Positions 9,472 through 21,000 of a stretch of 64,000 nt of DNA are shown here, one piece after another. The notes beneath the pieces are model-generated. The model was not told the DNA's origin. It was given only the letters and a program-made list of their open reading frames with translations, and ran no database searches. The DNA is from Thermoguttaceae bacterium (GTDB lineage Bacteria; Planctomycetota; Planctomycetia; Pirellulales; Thermoguttaceae): the NCBI GenBank assembly GCA_017937485.1, contig JAGBDN010000017.1, positions 62,001-126,000 of the forward strand, given 5' to 3'. Position numbers and translations under genes: made by a program. Each line of letters opens with the position of its first letter. The first letter of the stretch is position 1.

Positions 9472-9924
9472 ATGAAAACGCCGACGACCAAAACGCGAAA
9501 CGCCGCCTTGGAGTTGAACTTAACGTCGATGATCGACGTTATTTTCCTCCTCTTAATTTTCTTCGTCTTCACCTCCGATTTTAAAGAGCCGGAAAAACTC
9601 CTCCCGACGAAACTTTCCGACGTCGGAGCCGTCGACGCGCCGCTCGAACAACGGGAGCGCGATCTCGGCAAAATAACGGTTCGCGTCGCCGCAAACCCCG
9701 ACGGCCAACTAACTTGGACGGTCGACGGCGCCCGCGTCGAGTCGTTGGCGGCGGTCGAGGAAACGCTCGCCGCGCTTCAAGAAATCGACCCGACCGTTCC
9801 GGTCGTTCTCGACCCGGAGCGCGGCGTCGCAATCGAAAGCGTTCTCGACGTTTACGACCGGGCCCGGCGCGTCGGTTTGAGCAAAATCCAGTTCGCCGCC
9901 AATCCCGAAACGTTGACGCGTTAA
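9472..9924 (+). CDS. ExbD/TolR family biopolymer transport protein
   Basis: 150 residues with one N-terminal transmembrane helix and a periplasmic domain. The helix begins LNLTSMIDVIFLLLIFFVF and holds the conserved proton-channel aspartate (MID). The tail reads KITVRVAANPDGQLTWTVDG and PVVLDPERGVAIESVLDVYDRAR, typical of ExbD. ExbD normally works with a MotA/TolQ/ExbB stator protein to couple proton flow to envelope work. No ExbB gene is seen within the window, so the partner must lie elsewhere. A good ribosome binding site (AAGGAAACTCG) precedes the ATG. The following gene starts 65 bp later and may be cotranscribed. Confidence 0.88.
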   Translation: MKTPTTKTRNAALELNLTSMIDVIFLLLIFFVFTSDFKEPEKLLPTKLSDVGAVDAPLEQRERDLGKITVRVAANPDGQLTWTVDGARVESLAAVEETLAALQEIDPTVPVVLDPERGVAIESVLDVYDRARRVGLSKIQFAANPETLTR

Positions 9925-9989
9925 CCGACGCCGCATCGACCGCGTTTTCAGTCCCAATTCTTCCTTTTAAACGTTTTACGACTCGTTCA

Positions 9990-12953
9990 ATGAACCTTTC
10001 GACGCCCCGAACGCCCTCTCGCTCTTCTCTTCGACTCGCCCTCCTTTGCGCGGCGCTCGGCGGATTTCTCGACGCCGACGCAACGCGTTTTATTTCAACG
10101 ACTAACGCCGCCGACCCGCCGCGCGCCGTTTGGACGCCGCCGAGTTTCGACGAATTTTCCGCCGACCTTCGTTTCGTCGACGCGCTCGTTTCCCGACGTC
10201 TTGTCGCGCAAGCCGACGCCGAACTCGCCCGACTCGAAACCGGTCTCGCCGACGCGACGCAAGTTCAACGTTTTCAATTTGGAAGCGTCGGCGTTCGCGC
10301 CGCCGTCGAGTCGAGCCGCCTTTTAACCGCCGCCGACCGCGCCGCCGTCGCCGCTCGAATCGCCGCCGTTCGCGCCGCCGTCGAACCCGGTTTCGCCGCC
10401 GACGCGAACCCGTTGCGACCGCTCGACTTCGACGCCGTTCTCGGCCCCGAACCGCCCGCCGACGCCGCGCTCGAATACGCCGCCGCGCTCGTTCGCGCCT
10501 TTTACGAACTCGGCGTTCTCGACGTCGAATCGAACGACGCGTCGTCGCCCGAAACGCCGTCCGACGCAACCGCAGAATCAAACGCGATTTCCGTCGTCGC
10601 CGAATCGCCGTTTCTAATCGCCGCGTTTGAAACGGCGAGCGCGCTCGTTCGCCGTCTTCCGCCGGAAAAGAGTCGATTTTTCGTTTATTGGAGCGCGAAA
10701 ACGCTCCTCGCTCGCGCCGACGCAAGCGCTGACGCCAAAAAACTTTACCGTCAAGCGACGCAAGCCGCGAAGGCGCTTTGCGCCGACGCCGACCAACGAC
10801 GCGACGCCGCCGATTATTTCTTCGCCCGTCTCCTTCTCGTCGAAGCGGCGCGGCGCCAAGACGACGTCAAAACGGCGGCAAGTTTAATCGAACAAACGCT
10901 TAACGACGCGTCGAAAGCCCCGAACGCCGACGACGCCGAGCCGCAAGAACTCGCCGTCGCGCTCGTCGCGGAGGAAATACGCCTCCTTTCGCTCGAAACG
11001 AAGCCCTTTGACGCGGCGAAACTTGCGTCGACCGACGTCGACCTTTTGAACCGTCCGACGTCGACCGGCCCGGCGCGCTTCGCCGACCGCTTTTTCGACG
11101 TTTTCGCCGACCGCGATTTCGCCCGCGTCGCCGCGTTTTTGAACGCCGCCTCCGCGCTCGCCGAATCGGAGACGCCGGAAAACGCCCCGTCGTCCGTCGG
11201 CGCCGACGCCGCTAACTCTTCCGAAAAAACGACTTCCAACGTTCCGAAAATATCGCCGCAAGACGCGCTCGCCGCCGCTCGCGCCGCCGCCGACCGTTTG
11301 CCGACGAGCTTTTGGCGGGCCCGCGCTTCGCTGCTTCTTCGCGAAACCAGCGTCGCGTCCTCCGATTGGCGAACGACGGAAGCCGTTGCGGAAGAACGAT
11401 TTCGCGCCGACGATTGGGAAGCCGCGCTCGCCGAATACGACCGAGCGAGCGCGGAAGCGCAAGCCGCCGGGGCCGACGCCGACGCGTTTCGACTCGCCGC
11501 GACCGCCGCCGGAATCGTCGATAAAATCTTGCGCGACAATCTCTTCAAGTCGAGCCGGCTTTCGTCGACCGACGCCGACTTTTGGCGACTTGAAGCCGCA
11601 CGACGTTTTGAAGCGGCGGCCCGTTCGCGCCCCGACGACGAACTCGCGCCGCGCCTTTTCCTCTTGGCGATTCAACGCGCCCAAGAGTTGAAAAACGCCG
11701 CGCTAAACGGCGAAAGCAACGGGATTTCCGCAAACGACGCGACCGCTTCAAACGACGGCGCGTCGTCGAACGCTCCCGACGTCGCGGCGCTTCGTCGCGA
11801 CTATTTGACGCTTTTCCCGACGGCGGAGAATCGCGGCGCGTTCGCCAACGAGTCGGCCCGGCTCGCGCTCGCCGACGGAAAACTCGACGACGCGGCGTTT
11901 TACGTCGACGTTGTTTCGTCCGACGATTCCGCGTTCTCGGAAACGCTCGCGCTCGCCGACGCGCTCGCAAGCGCCCGATTCGCCGCCGTTAACGCCGATT
12001 CGCCCGACGCCGACGCGCAAAACGCCGCCGTCTTCGTCGACGCGGCTAAACGCCTTCTCGCGAAAACGACCGCCGCGCCGACGTCGGATTCGCCGGATTC
12101 GCCCGCCGAAACGCCGCTCGCCGTTCAAGTTAAGGAAACCGCGCAAAATTTGACGGCGGAAAATTCGACCGCGGTCGACGACGCCGTTTTGACGCGTCTT
12201 TTCGAACTGCCGCGACCGGCGCGAATCGCCGCCGACGCGGAAGTTATCGCCGCGTTCGAAACGCTTCTCGACCGTTGGGACGCCGCGCTCGCCGACGCTT
12301 CCCCCGAACGCGCCGCGCTTCGAGCCGAGCTTCAAGCGAAACGGCTCGCGCTCCGCCTCGACGCCGGGCAAACCGACGCCGTCCTCCGCGACCTCGCGAA
12401 CCTCGAAGAAGCGACGCAAAGCGCCGGGCTCGAAACGCTCGAACGCCTCTTAATTTTCGCCGAAAAAACCCCGCGTGAAACGCAAATCAAAATCGGAAAC
12501 GCCGCCCTCGCTTCGCTCGACGCCTCGCAAGCCGGGCAAACCGCGCAAAATACGCAAACCGCGAAAGCGGCGCAAGAAAAACGGTCGCTTATCCGAGCGC
12601 GAGCGTTTCGCCTCGCCGGAAAAACGCAAGAGTCGCTGACGCTTTTCGCGCAAATTCGCCGTCAAAACCCGAAAAATCTCGCCGCGACGCTCGGAATCGC
12701 CGAAATTTTGACCGCGCAAAACGATCCGAAAGCGCTCGACCAAGCCGTCCGTTATTGGAGCGACGCCGCCGACCTCGTTCCCGCCGGTTCGCCCGCTTGG
12801 TGGGACGCTAAAGAACGCGTCGTCGAAATTTACGTTCGCACCGACCGCCGCGACCAAGCCCGCAAAATGCTCCGAACCCTTTGGTTGACGCGCTCCGACG
12901 CAAGCGATCCGAATCGCCGCGCTCGTTGGGAACGCCTCGTCGGCGCCGAGTAA
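9990..12953 (+). CDS. Large exported Ala/Asp-rich helical (TPR-like) protein
   Basis: The frame is open further upstream, but the ATG at 9990 begins a signal peptide (LRLALLCAALGGFLDADA), giving 987 residues. The body is extremely rich in Ala and Asp, with helix pairs such as AKKLYRQATQAAKALCADADQR and KTQESLTLFAQIRRQNPKNLAATLGIAEI. The last 130 residues look most like tetratricopeptide repeats (ALDQAVRYWSDAADLVPAGS, DQARKMLRTLW). It is probably periplasmic, and by position it may work with the ExbD protein just upstream. I do not recognise a specific family, and function is unknown. Confidence 0.72.
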   Translation: MNLSTPRTPSRSSLRLALLCAALGGFLDADATRFISTTNAADPPRAVWTPPSFDEFSADLRFVDALVSRRLVAQADAELARLETGLADATQVQRFQFGSVGVRAAVESSRLLTAADRAAVAARIAAVRAAVEPGFAADANPLRPLDFDAVLGPEPPADAALEYAAALVRAFYELGVLDVESNDASSPETPSDATAESNAISVVAESPFLIAAFETASALVRRLPPEKSRFFVYWSAKTLLARADASADAKKLYRQATQAAKALCADADQRRDAADYFFARLLLVEAARRQDDVKTAASLIEQTLNDASKAPNADDAEPQELAVALVAEEIRLLSLETKPFDAAKLASTDVDLLNRPTSTGPARFADRFFDVFADRDFARVAAFLNAASALAESETPENAPSSVGADAANSSEKTTSNVPKISPQDALAAARAAADRLPTSFWRARASLLLRETSVASSDWRTTEAVAEERFRADDWEAALAEYDRASAEAQAAGADADAFRLAATAAGIVDKILRDNLFKSSRLSSTDADFWRLEAARRFEAAARSRPDDELAPRLFLLAIQRAQELKNAALNGESNGISANDATASNDGASSNAPDVAALRRDYLTLFPTAENRGAFANESARLALADGKLDDAAFYVDVVSSDDSAFSETLALADALASARFAAVNADSPDADAQNAAVFVDAAKRLLAKTTAAPTSDSPDSPAETPLAVQVKETAQNLTAENSTAVDDAVLTRLFELPRPARIAADAEVIAAFETLLDRWDAALADASPERAALRAELQAKRLALRLDAGQTDAVLRDLANLEEATQSAGLETLERLLIFAEKTPRETQIKIGNAALASLDASQAGQTAQNTQTAKAAQEKRSLIRARAFRLAGKTQESLTLFAQIRRQNPKNLAATLGIAEILTAQNDPKALDQAVRYWSDAADLVPAGSPAWWDAKERVVEIYVRTDRRDQARKMLRTLWLTRSDASDPNRRARWERLVGAE

Positions 12954-13094
12954 AGCCGTCCCAAATCGCTTGACGCTCGTCAATCGCCGTCGCCCAATTC
13001 CCGCGTCTTACCCATTTTAACGCGTTTAGCGAAGCGGTGGTCGAGCAAACGTCGAGAATAACGGGAATAAACGGCGCAAACGGGCGCGACGGCT

Positions 13095-13123
13095 CTTTTC
13101 ATCTTCGCCGAAACGAGTATAAT
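13095..13123 (+). promoter_or_regulatory. Predicted promoter upstream of serS
   Basis: A perfect TATAAT at 13118-13123; the region 16-17 bp upstream (CTTTTC at 13095-13100) is a poor -35. It lies about 105 bp before serS. Confidence 0.4.
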
Positions 13124-13228
13124 AGAGACAAAAACCGGAACGCGCCGACGCCGTTTCGGTCGTTTCGGAGAAAGCGGGGCGTTCCCGCGTCGCCGCCAAC
13201 CTCGTTCGCTCAAACAGGAATCCGCGTT

Positions 13229-14512
13229 ATGCTCGATCGCAAATTCATCTTGGAGAATGTCGAAGCCGTCAAACTCAACTGCAAAAACCGCAACGTTCCC
13301 GCCGACGTCGACCGGTTCGTCGAACTCGAAACGGCGCGCCGCGAACAACAGCGCGAAGTCGAAGCGTTGAACCAAGAGTCGAACGCCGTTTCGAAGTCGA
13401 TCGGCAAGTGCAAAACGCCGGAAGAAAAAGCGGCGAAAATGGAGGAAGGGCGCGCGATTCGCGAAAAAATCGCCGGCGTCCGCCAAACGCTCGACGCGCT
13501 CGAAAAGGAACTCGACCAAATTCAACGCGGCATTCCGAATATGGCGCACCCGGACGCTCCGATCGGCGACGACGACGGCTCCAACCTCGCCGTCGCTTAC
13601 GGCAAAACGCCCCTCCCGACTTGGCCGGAAGGCTTCAAGCCGCTCGATCACGTCGAACTCGCCGAAAAGCTCGACTTAATCGACTTCGAAGGCGGAGCGC
13701 GCGTCGCCGGCGCCGGGTTCTATTTCCTCAAGAACGAAGCGGTTCTCCTCGAACTTGCGCTCGAACAATACGCCCTGAGCAAGCTCGTTCGCGCCGGTTT
13801 CACTCCGACGACGACGCCGGACTTGGCGAAAAACGACGTCCTGCAAGGCACCGGCTACATCCCGCGCGGCAACGAAACGCAAATCTACTCGATTGAAAAC
13901 AGCGACCTTAGCCTCATCGCGACGGCGGAAATCACCCTCGGCGGTCTCCTCGCGAACCAAACGGTCGACGCGGAGCAACTCCCGATGCGCCTTTGCGGTA
14001 TCAGCCACTGCTTCCGCACCGAAGCGGGCGCGGCCGGTCGAGCGTCGCGCGGCCTGTACCGCGTTCACCAATTCTCGAAGGTCGAAATGTTCGCGTTCTG
14101 CCTTCCGAACCAAAGCGAAGCGTTGCACCAAGAGCTTTTGCAACTCGAACGCGACATTTTCGACGGCCTCGAAATCCCGTACCGCGTCGTCGACACCGCG
14201 ACCGGCGACCTCGGCGGCCCGGCCTACCGCAAGTACGACCTCGAAGCCTGGATGCCGGGTCGCGGCGGTTACGGCGAAGTTACCAGCACGTCGAACTGCA
14301 CCGACTACCAAGCGCGCCGCCTGAACGCCCGTTACCGCGTCAAGGGCGAAAAAGGAACGAATTTCGTTCACACCCTCAACGGCACCGCGGTCGCGATTAG
14401 CCGCGCGCTCCTCGCGGTGATGGAAATGTACCAACAAGAAGACGGTTCGATCGTCGTCCCGAAGGCGTTGCGTCCTTACGTCGACTTCGAAGTCATCCGT
14501 CCGAAAAACTAA
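13229..14512 (+). CDS. serS: Seryl-tRNA synthetase
   Basis: Charges tRNA-Ser with serine. The start is placed at the ATG at 13229 (MLDRKFILENVEAVK), after CAGGAATCCGCGTT. The upstream frame extension is non-homologous leader, and 427 residues matches the family. Residues 1-110 form the tRNA-binding coiled-coil arm. The class II core shows motif 2 (FRTEAGAAGRASRGLYRVHQF) and motif 3 (GEVTSTSNCTDYQARRLNARY, then NGTAVAISRALLAVMEMYQ). Everything expected is present and nothing is broken. It is flanked by a promoter upstream and a hairpin downstream, so it is probably monocistronic. Confidence 0.96.
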   Translation: MLDRKFILENVEAVKLNCKNRNVPADVDRFVELETARREQQREVEALNQESNAVSKSIGKCKTPEEKAAKMEEGRAIREKIAGVRQTLDALEKELDQIQRGIPNMAHPDAPIGDDDGSNLAVAYGKTPLPTWPEGFKPLDHVELAEKLDLIDFEGGARVAGAGFYFLKNEAVLLELALEQYALSKLVRAGFTPTTTPDLAKNDVLQGTGYIPRGNETQIYSIENSDLSLIATAEITLGGLLANQTVDAEQLPMRLCGISHCFRTEAGAAGRASRGLYRVHQFSKVEMFAFCLPNQSEALHQELLQLERDIFDGLEIPYRVVDTATGDLGGPAYRKYDLEAWMPGRGGYGEVTSTSNCTDYQARRLNARYRVKGEKGTNFVHTLNGTAVAISRALLAVMEMYQQEDGSIVVPKALRPYVDFEVIRPKN

Positions 14513-14530
14513 AATCCAACGATTTAAGAA

Positions 14531-14575
14531 CGCCGCGTTACAAAACGCCGACGCGGCGCTCCCTTTCGTTTTTTG
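14531..14575 (+). terminator. Terminator-like hairpin after serS
   Basis: CGCCGCGT at 14531-14538 pairs with ACGCGGCG at 14551-14558. A CTCCCTTTCGTTTTTT tract follows. Confidence 0.5.
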
Positions 14576-14616
14576 CCCCTCCCGAAAATATTTAACGAAG
14601 AAAGAATATCGCGCCG

Positions 14617-14817
14617 ATGGAACGCTGTATCCTCTTGGGATTGTTGAATTTCCAACAAATTTTGTTGGCGGTTCCGCTCGCGTTGGCCTTTTCGGTCGTT
14701 TACGCCGCGACGCGTTCCGAAAACCCGCGCTTCATCGCCGTTCGCGCCGCGAAAATCGCCGGTTGGCTCTTCTTCTTTCTTATTTTCGTCGGGGTCGTCC
14801 TTCATTTTGTCGTTTGA
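14617..14817 (+). CDS. Small two-helix membrane protein
   Basis: 66 residues made almost entirely of two hydrophobic helices, FQQILLAVPLALAFSVVYAA (about residues 12-31) and IAGWLFFFLIFVGVVLHFVV at the C-terminus, joined by the short basic loop RSENPRFIAVRAAK. GAAGAAAGAAT precedes the ATG. It lies 230 bp upstream of the cytochrome c biogenesis gene on the same strand, so a link to that system is possible but unproven. I do not recognise a family. The hydrophobic pattern and strand context support a real gene more than chance does. Confidence 0.6.
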   Translation: MERCILLGLLNFQQILLAVPLALAFSVVYAATRSENPRFIAVRAAKIAGWLFFFLIFVGVVLHFVV

Positions 14818-15045
14818 GCGTCGTCGACGCTCGCCCGTTCGGCAAACGCTTAACATTGTCGGCGCAAAAGTTAAGCGTTGCGCGAGTCGTCGTCGCGACA
14901 AACGCGACGGCGCGTTTTCTGCTTTGCCGCGTCGAAAAATCCTCCTTCGAGCCGGCTTTCCCTCCAACTCCCACCGTAAAACGTTAATCGCCCGAAAGAC
15001 AACCAAAACGGTCGCGATACGTTAAAACTTCCAAAAGGCGCTAAA

Positions 15046-18000
15046 ATGAGTAACAAAACGCGAATCTTTCGTCGAACGTTAAAATTTTGCGGTTCGACGC
15101 TTTTGGGCGCGGCGCTGATGACCGCGGCGGCGCTCGCGATGGGTTGGGCGACGTTCGTCGAACGCGAGATGGGAACGCCGGTCGCGCAACGTATAATTTA
15201 CGCTTCCAACTGGTTTTACGTCTTAATCGGCGCGCTCGGTTTGAATATTCTTTGCTCGGCGCTCGTTCGACTTCCGGCCTTTATTCGCCGCGTTCCTGTC
15301 GACGCAAATACCGCCGACGCCGACGCTTCCGACGCGAACTCGTCGACGGCTAAAAACAAAATCGTCGTCGAACGCCGTCTTATCCCATTTTATTTAGCGC
15401 ACTTGGGAATACTTGTTTTACTCGCCGGTTGCTTGGCGACCGCGCTTTGCGGAACGCAGGCTCGAATGACGATTCCCGAAGGGACCGCGGTTGAAAAAGC
15501 GATCGACGCGAGCGCCCGCCTTTTCGACGTCGAACTTGTCGACTTGACGTCGCCCGCCGACGCCGAACCGACGAAGCTCGATATACCGTTCTCCGGAGGC
15601 CCGCTTAATTGGCGCGACTGCGGGAGTTACGCGTCTTGGAAGGAAAACGTTTCGGAACCGCTCCTCGCGAAAATGAGCGAAGGTTCCTTCTTCAAAGACC
15701 TTGCCAAAGGCGCGGCGAAATGGAGTCAAAAAGCGGCGTTCGTCGCGGCGAACGTTTCCCGAACTCAAAAGCCGGGAACGCTTTACGACCGCGACGGCTT
15801 CAAAATCGAAATTCTCGATTACGCGACGATTTACGACTTCGCGCCGGTCGAACCGCTCGTCGCGACGCTGACGCTCAAAAAACCGGACGGCAAAACGACC
15901 GTTGAAAAACTCGAACTCGCGTTCCCGAACGACGCGACGCCGCCGACCGACGCGCTTTCCGCTTCTCGGCGCGCCGTTCGCAAAACGCTAACCGACGGCG
16001 TTCGCGTCGTTTATATGTTGGCCGACTCGAACGCGGAAGCCGCCGCGTTCCTAAAAACCGTCCCGACGAAAGACGCGACGCCCGCTCACAAGTCGACTGA
16101 AACCGACGCGGCGGAAAGCGGCGCGGCGCAAAACGTTAGCAAGAACGACGTCGTCGTTCTTTCGGTCGACGGCGAACGATTCCAAATCCGCCTGACCGAC
16201 TTGGCGCCGCTCGCGTATTCCGGCTCGTCCGACGAACAGCGCGCGTCCCTCGAAACGCAACAAGCGGAAATCAAGCGTCGACTCGACTTAGAACGCAATC
16301 GAGAAGACGCGACGTCGGATAACGCCGCCGAACTCAAACCGCTTCAAACCGTTAAACGCGAAGACTTGGAGCGCAACGCCGCCGAGCTTACCGAACTTCT
16401 TCGCTCGACGAACGAACTCCTCGCCGCCGCCGAGCAAGACAAAGACGAGACCGCGAAAAATTCCGCTCTCGTCGAAGCGCGTCAAAAATATGCGCAACGT
16501 CGCCTTATCAACTATCTTACGTCGGCTTGGGCGCAACTCGAAAGCGCGTCGGCGACTTCGCAAGAATTTTGCGAAGCGCTCGAAAAGATGTTAAGCGACA
16601 CGACTTCGCGACTCGCCGAACTCGACCGTCTCGACGCCGCGTCGCGTTTAGGCGAAACCGGTTGGCGAATCGTCGGTTTCGAGACGTCGCCGACGCTCGT
16701 TTCGGACGTCGAAGAGTTGCAAGGCTGGACGGCGTTAATCCAACTCGAATCGCCGCAAGGGGATAAGTACGAAACGACGCTCTATTCGGAACTCGCCGAG
16801 CGGAACCGTTATCCGGAAAACGGTCGCGTTTTCGGCTCCCTTTGGCTCGACCGCTTCGAAGGTTCGGACTCCGAATACGGTCGCGCTTGGAACCCCGCGC
16901 TTTCCAAGCCGAAACTCGAGTTGGCGCAAACGCCGGACGGCGCGCTTTACTACCGTTATAACAACGGTTGCAACGAATTTCAATCGGGACGAATCGAAAC
17001 GAAAACGCTCGACGCGCAAGCCGAAACGGTCGCCGCCGATCAAATCGCGCTAACCAACGTCGCCGTTCCAACCGATTCGACGGCGCCGACGACGTTCTCG
17101 CTTGAAAAAGTCGCGTTGCAAACCGAATTAGGATACCGCTTTACGCCGGGCGCGTTCGTTCAGGATAAAGCGAACGAATTTTACGGAACGGCCCAAGTCC
17201 GCGTTACGCTCGACGAAGCGGTCGAAACGTTTTGGCTCCGAACAATTCCGCTCGAAAGCGTTTCGGACGAACAACTTAAATACTTAACTAAGCGCGTCGT
17301 TTCGTCGAAACGCGCCGCGACGATTCGCTTGACCGACCGCGAACTCGACCTCGGCGTCGCGCTTTTCGTCAAAAAATTTACGCCGGTTTACGAACCCGGC
17401 TCGACGACCGCCGCGTCGTTTTCGAGTTTAGTTCGCGTTCTCCCGCAAGGACTTAGCGCGAAAGAGCAAGCCGCCGAACTCGCGAAAAATCCGGAAAACG
17501 ACGCGCTGATTCAAATGAACCGCCCGGGCGTTCTGCGTTCTCCCGACTCCGGGCGCGTTTTTTGGGCTTATCAAGACTCGTTCAACGGCCCGTATCGTCC
17601 CGGCGATCCGGAATTCGAGCAAGTCGTCGACGGTCGCCTTCTTCCCGGCGAAACGACGCCGCGCGAAACCCTTTACCGCACGACGATTACGCTCAACGAC
17701 GACCCCGGGCGCGGCCTTAAATATCTCGGTTCGCTCCTGATCGTTTTAGGAACGGCGTTTTTAATTTACCGCAAATCCCCCAAGAGCGCGACGATGAACA
17801 ATCCCAACGCAACCGATTCCAATAAAACGACTTCCGCCGCCAAAACGGTCGCGTCGACGCTCGTCTTCGCGTTCGCGACGCTTTTCGCCTCCGCGACGGT
17901 CGCGCAAGAGCCGTCCGAAGCGCAACCCGTTAAGCAAACGCCGGTTGCATCGGCCTCAACGGAGGCGGCGAAAAATTTCGCGACGACCAACGCTCAAATC

Positions 18001-21000
18001 GACTGGAAAACTTGGCGCCTTCTCCCGGTTTTCGCCGACGGTCGCCGTCAACCGCTCAACACCTTCGCCGAAATTCTCGTTCGCGACGTTTGCGGAACCG
18101 CGACGCCGATTTTCGCCGTTCCGGAAGAGACGCTAACTCGACTCGAAAGCGGCAAACCGTTGAATTTTCCGGAGTTGGAAGACGTCTTAAAAGAAGTCGC
18201 GCCGGAAAAACGCGCCGAACGAACCGCCGCCTTCAACGAAATTAGCGCCGGCGTCGTCGAACGTCAACGCGAAATCGCCGCGAAAATTCGAGCGACTTTC
18301 CCCAACGGAACGCAACGTTTTGAAGCGCCGGAACTCCTCTTTTCTTGGCTCGTCGAACCGGAAATTTGGGATTATATCCCGTTCATCGACGACGCGCAAG
18401 CCAAGGTTTCGCAAGGAGTTTTTAAACGAACGCCGCAAGAAGTCGCAAGTCGTTTTTCGCGTCTTGCGCCGGAAGACTTCGAGCGACTCGACGAAAAGTC
18501 GGGTCGAACCGTCGTCGAGGATTTCCGCGCGACGTCCGGTCAAAATTCGCCCGAAATCGCCAAAGCGCTCGGTGAAGTCGAACGGCGTTTAACCCTTTTC
18601 CGTTCCGTTTCGTTCGTCCCGACGCAAGCGCAGTCGACGCGTCCAAGTCGTTATCTGCAAAGGATTTTATACGGCGCTCCGTCGTCTGTTTCGCCTCATT
18701 CGGGCATGTCGCCGAGCGCGAGTCCGCTTGCGAAACTCGACGCCGCGACGCGCAATCTCGAACGTCTTATCTCGACGACCGACAAAGACTTGCGAAGCGA
18801 GTCGCCTTTTTCGAACGGCGACTTTTTGCTCCGTCAAACGGAAAAATTTTCGCAAAACGGACGCGAAGTCGAAGCGCTCAAGCTCGCTAAAGCCTTTTAT
18901 TTGCTTGAAATGCAAAACGTCGCGACGCCGACGCCCGCCAACGGCGAACGTTTCGAAACGCTGACCGTCGCCGTCGCCGACGCGCTTTCCGAACTGCGCG
19001 ACCATCGGAACGCAATCTTCGCCGCCGGAACGTTTTCCGACGAATACCGCCGCGAACTCCTTCGATGCGTCGACGCGTTGAGCGAAATCGCCGACTTGCT
19101 GGAACTCGCGTATCTCTCGACGACGTCGGAACTTCCGAAAACGCTCGACGTCGTTCCGGTCGTTCGGCGACGCGAATTCCGATTGAACGAAAGCCAAGAG
19201 TCGCCTTGGGTTCCGTTGCAAACGCTCCTTTGGGCGCCGGACTCGCTCCTCGCGCGGTTTGTCGATCCGTCGTTAAACCCGGAATTGCAACAACTTGCGG
19301 AAACGCCGAAACAAACCGCGACGCCGCGACGCAAACGCGAAACGGCGCCGACGCTCGACGAACAAACGATTTCGCCTTTCGCGACGTTCGACGAAGCGCT
19401 CCGCAAAACGCTCGATTTAAGCGTTTACGAACGTCCCGCGTTGGAGGCGTTTCTTGAAGCGGCGACGGCGTATCGCGACGTTTCCGCCTCGGATCGCGCC
19501 GAACGTTTTAACGCGGCGCTCGACCGTTTTACCGCCGAACTCCGTTCCCTTGCCGAGCGTTCCGAACCGTTCCGCGTCGCGCTCGCAACGGAAGAAGTTG
19601 CCGACGAACGACTTAGAATGTCGTTCCTTGGCAAAACCGCCTATCCGGAACCGGACGCGCTCGACGCCGAGTTCCTTTACAACCGCCTGAATCCGTTCTA
19701 CTGGAACTGGGTCGCGTGTTTGCTCGCCGTCGTCGCGCTCGCCGTTTCCTATTGTCGTCAAACGTTCGTCCGTTTGCGACGCGTCGCAACGCGCCAAGGC
19801 CAAACGATTTCATCGCAAGCGTTTACGCCGTTTGAAGAAAGTTTCTTCTTCGTCGCCGGTTTCGCTTTCCTCGCTCTTTCTTGCGCGGTCGCGTTCCTAG
19901 GCGGAGCGATTCGCGCCTATATCACCGGTTGGGCGCCGGTTACGAATATGTTTGAAACCGTTGTTTTGCTTGCATTTTTGATCGCCGCGATCGCAATCGG
20001 TTACACGCTGTACCCGGCTTGGGGACGACCGTTCGCCAACGCTTGGCGCGTTTCGGCGTTTCCGAGTCGACTTCGCGACGCAACGGCGGAAGAACTTCGC
20101 GTTTCTCGTCTTCTCCGTTGGCCGCGCGTCGTTACGATCGTCCTTTGCGTCGTCGCGGCGCTTCGCGTTTGTTATCACGAAGAGACGTCCATTTCCGGCG
20201 ACGCCTTGGCGCGCGTCGTTCTCGAATCGTTCGCAATGCAAGGAATTCTCGACCGTTGCGCAATTTTAGGCACGTTCTTTTTCATCGCTTGGAGCGTTCC
20301 GCGCTTCCTCGCCGCCGTCGCCGCGCTCGTCGTCTTTCCCCAAACGACGCTTCGTCGCGACGACTTGCTTGCCGAATTGCCCGCGGAATTTTCCGACGCC
20401 GTCGAACGCCGCGCCGCGTTCCGGCGTCTGATCGCGTCGCAAATCCTTCAACGTAAAGCGTTTTTGACGGCAAGTTCGGCGATCGCGCTTCTCGTCGCCG
20501 CGGCGGCTTATTTTAACTCGAGCGAATTTAACCCGAATATTCGCCCCCTCGCCGCCGTTTTACGAAGCAACTTTTGGCTGACGATCCACGTTTTCGCCAT
20601 CATCGTCAGTTACGCGCTCGGCGCCATCGCTTGGGTCGTCGCTTTGACGTCGTTAACCGCCTATATTTTCGGCCGTTACCGCGTCGGCGCCGGCGAGATT
20701 TCCGTCGCGGCGCCGGTTGCGGTTTCCGTTTCGAAACGTCGCGAAAAACGGCGAGCCAAGAAAAACGTCGACGTAAATCGAACGATTTCCGCCGCTTCCA
20801 ACGCGACCGCCGATTGGGAACCCGCCTATTCCCGCCGCGTTTCAGGCGTTATCGCGACAATGATTCGCAGCGCCGTTTTGTTCCTGACGATCGGGATTAT
20901 TCTCGGCGCGCGTTGGGCCGACTTTAGTTGGGGTCGTTTTTGGAGTTGGGACCCTAAAGAAGTTTGGGCGCTCGTTACGCTGTTGATTTATCTCGTTGTT

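Noticed and set aside
9714..9989. Upstream extension of the large exported helical protein, overlapping the ExbD gene
   Set aside because: The extension is Arg-rich antisense-like composition, and a signal peptide starts at the ATG at 9990.
13037..13228. Upstream extension of serS by 64 codons
   Set aside because: It spans the TATAAT element; SerS normally begins with MLDxK, found at 13229.
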